DNA from: an uncultured Actinomycetes bacterium
GTDB taxonomy: Bacteria; Actinomycetota; Actinomycetes; Nanopelagicales; Nanopelagicaceae
DNA: 5,002 bases
NCBI GenBank assembly: GCA_903922325.1
Contig: CAIXTG010000151.1
Span: 1-5,002 of the forward strand
Direction of reading: 5' to 3'
The position numbers and the translations under genes were made by a program. Of the stretch, positions 1 through 5,001 are shown in pieces (within the stretch, counting starts at the first letter, position 1; the number at the start of each line of letters is the position of its first letter). The notes below the pieces were generated by a model. That model saw nothing but the letters and a program-made list of their open reading frames with translations, was not told the DNA's origin and ran no database searches.

Positions 1-117
1 ATTGAGCTATCTAGTCCCACGCCAAACATCAAAAAATTGCACGAATTAATGGACACACAACTAGAAGCCCTCCGTAAAATGGCACTAAGCGAGAGTCTCA
101 ATCTTTCAGTTGAATAA
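1..117 (+). CDS. C-terminal end of an unidentified protein (partial)
   Basis: An open frame runs in from the left edge and ends at TAA 115-117, giving the last 38 residues of a protein. The visible tail is hydrophilic and probably helical, with a central stretch (KKLHELMDTQLEALRKMA) and the turn SPTPN before it. A 'tP' turn followed by a helix also occurs near the C-terminus of ketopantoate reductase-like (ApbA/PanE) enzymes, but the resemblance is too weak to name the gene. No start lies inside the window and the family is not recognised. A terminator-like hairpin follows 11 bases after the stop, and the next gene has its own promoter. Together these suggest this is the end of a separate transcription unit. 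Confidence 0.55.
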   Translation: MELSSPTPNIKKLHELMDTQLEALRKMALSESLNLSVE

Positions 118-128
118 ATTCGTAATGC

Positions 129-154
129 TTCCCTGAAACAGCGGGAAATTGTTT
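129..154 (+). terminator. Possible Rho-independent terminator of the upstream gene
   Basis: TTCCC (129-133) can pair with GGGAA (143-147), and TG/CA inside extends the stem around an AAA loop with a two-base bulge. The stem is followed by ATTGTTT, which is T-rich but not a clean T-tract. It sits just after the stop at 117 and before the argG promoter, the expected place for a terminator. The stem is short, so the call is moderate. Confidence 0.4.
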
Positions 155-176
155 ATGGCCCACGCGCCTGATGTCC

Positions 177-189
177 TAGACTTACCGCA
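177..189 (+). promoter_or_regulatory. argG -10 box, leaderless-type promoter
   Basis: TAGACT at 177-182 fits the actinobacterial -10 consensus TANNNT. It is followed by exactly six bases and then the argG ATG at 189, so transcription would begin at or next to the A of the start codon. No Shine-Dalgarno sequence precedes the ATG, which agrees with a leaderless message. No convincing -35 box is visible at 16-18 bases spacing, and no clear ArgR-type operator was seen. Confidence 0.6.
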
Positions 190-1520
190 TGTCAAAAGTC
201 CTTGCATCCTTGCCGGTCGGTGAAAGAGTTGGAATTGCTTTCTCTGGCGGCCTAGATACTTCAGTTGCCGTTGCCTGGATGCGCGAAAAAGGTGCAGTGC
301 CGTTTACCTACACCGCTGATCTTGGGCAATATGACGAACCAGATATTGGATCTGTGCCAAGCAGAGCAAAAGCTTATGGCGCCGAAGGTTCACGATTAAT
401 TGATTGCAAAGAAGCTCTTGTTGAAGAAGGTTTTGCTGCGATAGCTTGCGGCGCTTTTCATATTCGTTCTGGCGGAAAACAATATTTCAACACCACGCCA
501 CTTGGTCGCGCAGTTACCGGCACGCTTTTGGTGCGCGCCATGTTGCAAGACTCAGTTTCAATTTGGGGCGATGGTTCGACTTACAAAGGCAACGACATTG
601 AGCGCTTCTATCGCTACGGTCTTCTGGCTAATCCGAATCTAAAAATCTATAAGCCTTGGCTAGATACCGATTTTGTAACTGAACTTGGTGGCCGTAAAGA
701 AATGTCTGAATGGTTAGTTGCTAACAACTTGCCATATCGCGATAGCACCGAAAAGGCTTATTCAACTGATGCCAATATCTTGGGTGCAACGCATGAAGCT
801 AAGAGCCTAGAACTTCTAGATTCTTCAATTGAGTTAGTGCAACCAATCATGGGCGTTAAGTTCTGGGATCCTGCGGTAAAGATTGATTCCGAAGATGTCA
901 CCATTGAATATGCGCAAGGTCGCCCAGTTGCTATTAATGGCAAACGCATCGAAGATGTTGTTGCCTTAATGAATGAAGCAAATGCAATTGGTGGGCGCCA
1001 CGGCTTAGGAATGGCCGATCAGATTGAAAATCGAATTATCGAAGCCAAGAGTCGCGGCATTTACGAAGCACCAGGTATGGCGCTGCTATTTATCGCATAC
1101 GAGCGCTTAATCAGTGCAATTCATAACGAAGACACCATTGCTAACTATCATGCTGAAGGCCGTCGCTTAGGTCGTTTACTTTATGAAGGTCGCTGGTTTG
1201 ACCCACAAGCACTTATGTTGCGCGAATCGCTAACTCGCTGGGTGGCTTCGGCTGTTACTGGCACCGTAACTATTCGCTTGCGTCGCGGCGATGATTTCTC
1301 AATTATTAATACAACTGGGCCAGCACTTAGTTATCACCCAGATAAGTTATCGATGGAACGTACTGAAGATGCGGCCTTTGGCCCAACTGATCGTATTGGT
1401 CAATTGACCATGCGCAATTTAGATATTGCCGATACTCGTGCAAAGCTTGAGCTTTACCGTGCCCAAGGCCAACTTGGTGGCGGCGACTTCGACTTGATTA
1501 AAGAGATTGGAAACGAATAA
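189..1520 (+). CDS. argG: Argininosuccinate synthase (long, E. coli-type)
   Basis: Argininosuccinate synthase (EC 6.3.4.5) joins citrulline and aspartate using ATP, giving argininosuccinate, AMP and pyrophosphate. This is the penultimate step of arginine synthesis, in the cytoplasm. The 443-residue length and near-continuous similarity match the long E. coli ArgG form (about 447 residues) and not the roughly 400-residue type. The N-type ATP pyrophosphatase loop SGGLDTS is at residues 19-25. Other family hallmarks are NTTPLGRAVTG (101-111), GDGSTYKGNDIERFYRYG (127-144), EKAYSTD (188-194) and, towards the C-terminus, GGRHGLGMADQIENR and GQLTMRNLDIADTR. No key residue appears to be missing. The ATG at 189 matches the family N-terminus and sits directly downstream of a -10 box. 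No other arg gene is adjacent. The stop overlaps the start of the FKBP lipoprotein gene by one base, so the two are probably one transcript. Confidence 0.98.
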   Translation: MSKVLASLPVGERVGIAFSGGLDTSVAVAWMREKGAVPFTYTADLGQYDEPDIGSVPSRAKAYGAEGSRLIDCKEALVEEGFAAIACGAFHIRSGGKQYFNTTPLGRAVTGTLLVRAMLQDSVSIWGDGSTYKGNDIERFYRYGLLANPNLKIYKPWLDTDFVTELGGRKEMSEWLVANNLPYRDSTEKAYSTDANILGATHEAKSLELLDSSIELVQPIMGVKFWDPAVKIDSEDVTIEYAQGRPVAINGKRIEDVVALMNEANAIGGRHGLGMADQIENRIIEAKSRGIYEAPGMALLFIAYERLISAIHNEDTIANYHAEGRRLGRLLYEGRWFDPQALMLRESLTRWVASAVTGTVTIRLRRGDDFSIINTTGPALSYHPDKLSMERTEDAAFGPTDRIGQLTMRNLDIADTRAKLELYRAQGQLGGGDFDLIKEIGNE

Positions 1521-2011
1521 TGACTCGTACTAAGAAGGCAACTTTAATTTCGCTTTCAATTTTGTTAACCCTTTCAACACTTACCGGATGTGGAGCTAAA
1601 TCAGTGTCAAACGATGCAACAGCAACTAACCCAACAGTTTCAGGAGCCGCTGGTAGTAAGCCAGTAATCGGTGCGCCAGAAGGTGCTGCGCCAACAACGC
1701 TAGTAACTAACGACATCATTGTTGGTACTGGCAAAGAAGCAGTTGCAACATCAACCCTGACAGTTCATTACACACTTATGGCTTGGTCAACTGGCCAAGT
1801 TGTTGAATCTTCTTGGGATGGCGGATCTCCTGCAACATTCCCACTTTCAGGTGTAATCGCCGGTTGGCAGCAAGGTATCCCAGGAATGAAAGAGGGCGGT
1901 CGTCGCTTGCTAGTAATTCCAGCAGAGCTTGGTTATGGTGCTGCAGGTGGCGGTCCGATCGGACCAAATGAAACTTTGATTTTCGTCGTAGACGTTATTT
2001 CAGTTTCTTAA
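1520..2011 (+). CDS. FKBP-type peptidyl-prolyl cis-trans isomerase, lipoprotein
   Basis: A 163-residue exported FKBP fold protein predicted to catalyse proline cis-trans isomerisation at the outer face of the membrane. The N-terminus has basic residues (R3, K5, K6), a hydrophobic stretch (7-20) and the lipobox LTGC with the lipidated cysteine at residue 24. A Ser/Thr/Ala/Gly/Pro-rich linker covers about 25-60. One FKBP domain spans about 62-163, with recognisable pocket residues: HY at 83-84, VIAGW (V112, I113, W116), the ELGYG segment (Y139) and LIFVVDV (F155). The usual Phe-Asp pair before the SS turn is Val95-Glu96 here, so activity or ligand affinity could differ. The start overlaps the argG stop (TAATG), which suggests translational coupling; GGA eight bases upstream is only a weak ribosome site. 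The coupling with argG gives no functional clue. The gene converges with the following oxidoreductase. Confidence 0.93.
   Translation: MTRTKKATLISLSILLTLSTLTGCGAKSVSNDATATNPTVSGAAGSKPVIGAPEGAAPTTLVTNDIIVGTGKEAVATSTLTVHYTLMAWSTGQVVESSWDGGSPATFPLSGVIAGWQQGIPGMKEGGRRLLVIPAELGYGAAGGGPIGPNETLIFVVDVISVS
1952..1965. repeat. Perfect 14-bp palindrome inside the FKBP gene
   Basis: GGTCCGATCGGACC is its own reverse complement and can form a five-base-pair stem with a GATC loop. It encodes the GGPIGP turn of the FKBP domain and lies 46 bases before the stop. There is no T-run directly behind it on either strand, so it is not a standard terminator. The coding constraint (two Gly, two Pro-type codons) may be enough to explain it. 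Confidence 0.5.
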
Positions 2012-2019
2012 ATAAGTTC

Positions 2020-3090
2020 TTAACCGCGATAGGTGCGGCCGCGCTCTAATGGCGCTGGCCAATCAATCATCTCTTTAAGTTCTTCAGCAGCTGCCATAGC
2101 CCAGCGCGGATTTCTAATCATGGCGCGTGCCAGGAATACGGCATCAGCTTTATTTGAATTGATGATTTCTTGTGCTTGATGCGGATCAGTAATCGCCCCA
2201 ACTGCAGCAACTGCGATATCTGATTCAACTTTGATTGCTTGAGCAAAAGGCACCTGGTAGCCCGGGACTGGCTTAATCGGCGCGTTGTGCAAATTGCCGC
2301 CAGATGAAACGTCAATTAGATCAACGCCAATTTCTTTTAGTTGCTTACAGAGTTCAACCGAATCAACTATTTGCCAACCTTCATCGGTCCAATCTGATGC
2401 TGATATGCGAATGAAAAGGGGAGTTGAATCTGGAATTGCATTTCGCACAGCGGTAGCTACTTCGATCAAAAAACGAACGCGATTTTCGTAAGAGCCGCCA
2501 TATTCATCGGTTCGTAAGTTAGATAAAGGTGAATAGAACTGATGAAGCAAGTAACCATGTGCTGCGTGAATTTCAATTACATCAAAGCCAGCTTTAATTG
2601 CATTCTTGGCCGCGTTTGCAAAATCTTTAACCAGCTGATGTATCTGTGGAACTGTCAGTGCAAGTGGCTCGGGCATACCGTGATATGCCTGCGCTGATGC
2701 GGAATGTGTTGTCCATCCGCCTTCGGCTGGAGTTGCTATTAAATGATCATCGGTTGGTCGCATCGTTGAACCTTTGCGCCCTGCATGTGCCAATTGAATT
2801 CCCATCACAACACCTTGGGTATGCGCAAAGTCATTTATCTTTTTAAACGCAGCAACTTGTTCATCGTTATAGATTCCTGGGCAAGCAATTGAGATTCGAC
2901 CTTCTGGAACAACTCCGGTTGCTTCGGCCATGATCAAGCCAGCTTCACCTGTTGCGAACGCTCCTAGATGCGCCATATGCCAATCGCCCACGACACCATT
3001 TGTCGCTGAGTACTGACACATCGGACTAACCCAAACTCGGTTTTTGATTGTTATGCCACGAAGCGTGATCGGATCAAATAGGTTGCTCAT
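2020..3090 (-). CDS. NADH:flavin oxidoreductase, Old Yellow Enzyme family (YqjM-like)
   Basis: A 356-residue FMN-dependent ene-reductase of the YqjM ('thermophilic-like') class. It is expected to use NAD(P)H to reduce C=C bonds conjugated to carbonyl or nitro groups, in the cytoplasm. The TIM-barrel hallmarks are in order: SPMCQYS with Cys25 and Tyr27, the flavin-tuning and substrate residues typical of this class; GIQLAHAGRK (Q99, H102, R105, K106); HAAHGYLLHQFYSPLSN with the substrate-binding pair His175/His178; NLRTDEYGGSYENR; FIRIS (R228); and the FMN-phosphate segment AVFLARAMIRNP near 317-328. The C-terminal LERG with Arg350 matches the arginine finger that YqjM dimers insert into the partner's active site. 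The ATG at 3090 fits the family start (MSNLFDP) and has a -10 box six bases upstream. Its natural substrate cannot be read from the sequence, and no pathway genes are adjacent. Confidence 0.95.
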   Translation of the reverse strand: MSNLFDPITLRGITIKNRVWVSPMCQYSATNGVVGDWHMAHLGAFATGEAGLIMAEATGVVPEGRISIACPGIYNDEQVAAFKKINDFAHTQGVVMGIQLAHAGRKGSTMRPTDDHLIATPAEGGWTTHSASAQAYHGMPEPLALTVPQIHQLVKDFANAAKNAIKAGFDVIEIHAAHGYLLHQFYSPLSNLRTDEYGGSYENRVRFLIEVATAVRNAIPDSTPLFIRISASDWTDEGWQIVDSVELCKQLKEIGVDLIDVSSGGNLHNAPIKPVPGYQVPFAQAIKVESDIAVAAVGAITDPHQAQEIINSNKADAVFLARAMIRNPRWAMAAAEELKEMIDWPAPLERGRTYRG

Positions 3091-3102
3091 GCTTAAATAT
3101 TA
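3090..3102 (-). promoter_or_regulatory. -10 box of the oxidoreductase gene, leaderless-type
   Basis: Read on the minus strand, TAATAT (3102 to 3097) is followed by six bases and then the ATG at 3090. This is the same TANNNT-N6-ATG arrangement seen before argG, and it places the transcript start at the start codon. No Shine-Dalgarno sequence precedes the ATG. A -35 box is not convincing. Confidence 0.6.
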
Positions 3103-3116
3103 AGACGTAATCAAGG

Positions 3117-3140
3117 AATTCTGTTAGTTCTGGAAGAATT
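3117..3140. repeat. Inverted and direct repeat between divergent promoters, possible operator
   Basis: AATTCT (3117-3122) and AGAATT (3135-3140) form an inverted repeat with a 12-base gap. Within it, TTCTGTTAG (3119-3127) and TTCTGGAAG (3128-3136) are adjacent 9-base direct repeats matching at seven positions. The element lies between the two divergent -10 boxes, where a shared regulator could bind. The arms are short and AT-rich, so chance is a real alternative. Confidence 0.3.
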
Positions 3141-3144
3141 AAAT

Positions 3145-3158
3145 TATGATTTGGGACA
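3145..3158 (+). promoter_or_regulatory. -10 box of the secreted-protein gene, overlapping an upstream ATG
   Basis: TATGAT at 3145-3150 differs from the TATAAT consensus at one position. It is followed by seven bases (TTGGGAC) and then an ATG at 3158. This repeats the leaderless arrangement of the two neighbouring promoters. The ATG at 3146-3148 falls inside this box, so it would not be in the message if this promoter is used. GGAAG at 3132-3136 could instead serve as a ribosome site for the 3146 start, from a more distant promoter. Confidence 0.5.
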
Positions 3159-4426
3159 TGCGGAAGCCTTATGTGCTCTTAGTGATGGCACTCCTCGGTT
3201 TATTTATAGCAATTCCCCAAACCGCCAGCGCGGGAGGCGGCTGCACCTCAGAAGAGTCATATTTTTCCAATAGTCGACCAAAGTCTGGTGAAACTATCGA
3301 AGTAGTTTCTAAATATTGGATTAACGACATGCCTGAAAAATGGTATTTGGACCCAGAGTATGCGCCGTTATTTTACATAAGCGATGAAGTTCCCGAGTTA
3401 ACGGTTAAGACTAAATTTGTGGAAGTTGATTCAAAAAACCTAGCAGTATTCAAGGCTTCGGTGAAAATTCCCCTATCTATTCAAGGAAACCGGCAATTTA
3501 GAACAATCGTATATAACGTCTGTGGAGCTGAGATCTACGAAAGATATGGCGGACGTGAAGGGCCAAGTTTAATTATTTGGAATGATCAACAGAATAAGAA
3601 TTTTTGTTTCGTTGAAAATCTGGATATTAATCCTCGTAAAGTCGATGTTGGTCAGGAATTTAAAGTCACATTTCAGATTAATTACAACGGGAATGCGAGC
3701 GAACCTTTTGTTGAGGCAAGGTATCTAGACCAGCAAATAAATAAATTAGCTACAAAATTACGAGACAATGGTTCGATTCGTGAATACGAAGCAACGTTAA
3801 AATTTGAAAAGCCAGTGTTGTATAGCCAAATGGTTTTTGTCAGAGCTGTAGTACCCAAGTTGTGTTCGGGACTCGGTGATCGGGAAGTTAATTTTACAAA
3901 AATTATGATCGGCGAGAAAGAGGCCTATACATCTGAAACCATTGAGCATGGGAAAGTGACTTTACTTGGTTTTTCTGGGCCGTGTGCAAGGGAAGGAGAA
4001 AAAATTAAAGTTTTCGAAACCAGTAATAAATCTATCGAACTCACTTGCTTTAATTCAAATGGCAAGACCCTTACCTGGGTTATTCCTGCAATAATTGAAA
4101 GAATAGAAGCTGAGATTGCTGAGATAAAAAAGACTCCATGCAAATTTGGTTCTACTATGAGTAATGGACGCGGAAAGTTTGTTTGTGGACCACGCGATGG
4201 CGGTTTCTACTATATGAGTGAAGAAGAATTTAAAGTTGCAGTTGTTAAAGCTGAGGAAGAAGCACGCGTAAAAGCTAAGGCCGAAGCCGATGCGAAAATT
4301 AAAGCCGAAGCTGATGCAAAAGAAGCCGCAAAGAAGAAAATCACAATTACTTGTGTAAAGGGAAAACTTACCAAGAAGGTCACAGATGTTTCCCCAAAAT
4401 GTCCATCGGGTTACAAGAAGAAATAG
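3158..4426 (+). CDS. Secreted cysteine-containing protein of unknown function with KxEAxA coiled-coil and two-Cys C-terminal tail
   Basis: Function not recognised. From the ATG at 3158 the protein has 422 residues. It opens with a clean Sec signal peptide: MRKP, a hydrophobic core (about 5-20) and an ASA cleavage site after Ala25. The alternative ATG at 3146 adds MIWD and lies inside the probable -10 box, so I prefer 3158. The mature part has ten cysteines (29, 122, 150, 236, 276, 297, 328, 343, 399, 415), an even number that suits disulfides outside the cell. Two stretches (about 40-140 and 150-255) have the alternating pattern of beta-sandwich domains; the second (LDINPRKVDVGQEFKVTFQI) looks Ig-like. 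A charged helical region (about 354-394) contains KAEADAK twice. The tail (395-422) is TCVKGKLTKKV...PKCPSGYKKK, a type I remember at the ends of actinobacterial exported proteins. There is no LPXTG motif or C-terminal membrane segment. Local GC looks lower than in argG (20 G/C in 3601-3660 against 33 in 1201-1260). Confidence 0.85.
   Translation: MRKPYVLLVMALLGLFIAIPQTASAGGGCTSEESYFSNSRPKSGETIEVVSKYWINDMPEKWYLDPEYAPLFYISDEVPELTVKTKFVEVDSKNLAVFKASVKIPLSIQGNRQFRTIVYNVCGAEIYERYGGREGPSLIIWNDQQNKNFCFVENLDINPRKVDVGQEFKVTFQINYNGNASEPFVEARYLDQQINKLATKLRDNGSIREYEATLKFEKPVLYSQMVFVRAVVPKLCSGLGDREVNFTKIMIGEKEAYTSETIEHGKVTLLGFSGPCAREGEKIKVFETSNKSIELTCFNSNGKTLTWVIPAIIERIEAEIAEIKKTPCKFGSTMSNGRGKFVCGPRDGGFYYMSEEEFKVAVVKAEEEARVKAKAEADAKIKAEADAKEAAKKKITITCVKGKLTKKVTDVSPKCPSGYKKK
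4277..4321 (+). repeat. Tandem repeat encoding KAEADAK twice
   Basis: Bases 4277-4297 and 4301-4321 both encode Lys-Ala-Glu-Ala-Asp-Ala-Lys, separated by one Ile codon, so the period is 24 bases. The two copies use partly different synonymous codons (for example GCC/GCT and GCG/GCA), so the duplication is not recent or the peptide pattern is under selection. The peptide forms part of a charged alpha-helix linking the exported domains to the C-terminal tail. Confidence 0.6.
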
Positions 4427-4465
4427 TCTTTCAAACAATGCATCCAACGATTTCGAATTGAACGC

Positions 4466-4486
4466 CAGGTCAAAACTACCTGTTTA
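4466..4486 (+). terminator. Weak terminator candidate after the secreted-protein gene
   Basis: CAGGT (4466-4470) pairs with ACCTG (4478-4482) around a seven-base loop and is followed by only three T residues before an A. It lies 40 bases after the stop codon at 4426, a suitable place. The stem is five pairs and the T-tract is poor, so this is only a candidate. Confidence 0.22.
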
Positions 4487-4659
4487 CCTTAGAAGGACGC
4501 AAAGGGTTTCCTCCGAATATTTCAGGTAATGTGTTTGGGCTGATCCTCTTCGAGAGGAATATCTTCAAGTGTCCATGACTCCGAATCGCGACTTGGTTAC
4601 CTTGATTAAACAAGGCACATTGATTAGTGGAACAAACCTGCGAAAAGTTAGAAATCAAG

Positions 4660-4689
4660 TATTCTCCAACTCTAGGTAGAAGCAGGAGG
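4660..4689 (+). promoter_or_regulatory. Possible fbiC -10 box and strong but distant Shine-Dalgarno
   Basis: TATTCT (4660-4665) fits TANNNT and would start a transcript near 4672; no good -35 box is visible. AGGAGG at 4684-4689 is a full Shine-Dalgarno match, the strongest in the window, but it lies 17 bases from the first in-frame ATG at 4707. Five to eight bases is usual. The frame is open back to the TAG at 4677, and no ATG, GTG or TTG occurs between. An ATC codon at 4695 has the ideal spacing. Confidence 0.4.
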
Positions 4690-4706
4690 CAGTCATCGAG
4701 AGTTCT

Positions 4707-4973
4707 ATGCGTCGCGCCCTTCGCCGGGCTAGTGATGCCGCAACTCTGAATATCGATGAGATCTCTGTTCTGCTTAGTGCTCGCGATGAAGCGCTAACTC
4801 AGTTGTGCGAGGCAGCTGCTCGGGTTCGCGATGCAGGGCTGATCGAACTCGGCCGCCCGGGTGTCATTACTTACTCGCCAAAAGTTTTTATTCCTCTTAC
4901 TAGGTTGTGTCGCGACCGCTGTCATTACTGCACATTTGCAACCAACCCATCATTTCCATTTCTTCGTCGTTAA
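4707..4973 (+). CDS. fbiC: FO synthase FbiC, N-terminal (CofG) fragment, broken after the radical-SAM motif
   Basis: FO synthase makes 7,8-didemethyl-8-hydroxy-5-deazariboflavin, the chromophore of coenzyme F420, from tyrosine and a pyrimidine intermediate of flavin synthesis. Actinobacteria use a fused CofG-CofH protein of over 800 residues. Here residues 1-79 match the FbiC start well: LRRASDAATLNIDE, ARVRDAGL, the segment ending YSPKVFIPLTRLCRD, and the radical-SAM cluster motif CRDRCHYC (C68, C72, C75) that binds the 4Fe-4S centre and S-adenosylmethionine. After CTFATNP the expected continuation (CTFVTVPGKL in the M. tuberculosis protein as I recall it) is lost. The frame reads nine unrelated residues' worth of sequence and stops at TAA 4971-4973, where more than 700 residues should follow. 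Either the gene is interrupted or the sequence is joined to something foreign near 4941-4950. The ATG start is the only standard one available. A fragment like this could not be active. Confidence 0.8.
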   Translation: MRRALRRASDAATLNIDEISVLLSARDEALTQLCEAAARVRDAGLIELGRPGVITYSPKVFIPLTRLCRDRCHYCTFATNPSFPFLRR

Positions 4974-5001
4974 GATAACGAACCTCAGTAATCGTCCTTC
5001 C
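4900..5001 (-). other. Foreign-looking partial reading frame at the right edge, opposing fbiC
   Basis: On the minus strand a frame enters from the right edge and reads TITEVRYLNDEEMEMMGW (about 4995 to 4942). It then runs into the antisense of fbiC and stops at 4902-4900. The first part has the look of a genuine protein (a strand, then an acidic helix ending in GW), with no low-complexity bias, while the part antisense to fbiC does not. It begins where fbiC similarity ends. It may be the start or middle of another gene joined here. The family is not identified; short phage proteins with a 'VR.LT.EEM...GW' opening come to mind, but that is a recollection only. Confidence 0.3.

Larger units (their letters stand above)
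4427..4706. other. 280-base non-coding region before fbiC
   Basis: No convincing gene lies here on either strand; the open frames are short and without recognisable protein character. A plus-strand frame near 4470-4575 stays open for about 38 codons with no usable start. Weak local structures are CAGGT/ACCTG (4466-4482), CCTCT/AGAGG (4545-4557) and CCTTG/CAAGG (4600-4615). TTGATTA occurs at 4603-4609 and again at 4620-4626. No tRNA, riboswitch or other RNA gene was recognised. The right end holds the presumed fbiC promoter and ribosome site. Confidence 0.5.

Noticed and set aside
2035..2042. GCGGCCGC palindrome near the convergent gene ends
   Set aside because: It is explained by Arg codons at the 3' end of the oxidoreductase gene (ERGRTYRG) and has no T-tract; it is only a restriction-type site.
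4055..4447. Long minus-strand open frame (130 codons) antisense to the secreted-protein gene
   Set aside because: Its product is rich in Phe, Cys and Ser because it mirrors the Lys/Glu/Ala-rich plus-strand gene. The plus strand has a signal peptide, a repeat and a recognisable tail, so this frame is a shadow.
4545..4557. Hairpin CCTCT-TCG-AGAGG
   Set aside because: The stem is five pairs, is not followed by a T-run and is more than 100 bases from the preceding stop, so it does not make a terminator call.
4476..4575. Plus-strand open stretch reading YLFTLEGRKGFPPNISGN and onward
   Set aside because: There is no ATG, GTG or TTG start with a ribosome site, it stops after about 38 codons, and no family was recognised. 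It could be a decayed remnant but cannot be supported.
4603..4626. Direct repeat TTGATTA, 17 bases from start to start
   Set aside because: Seven AT-rich bases recurring twice in an AT-rich gap is expected by chance. There are no further copies, so it is not a CRISPR or iteron array.
4476..4658. Minus-strand frame of 60 codons in the gap before fbiC
   Set aside because: No ribosome site, promoter or recognisable motif was seen, and the length is within chance for this base composition.
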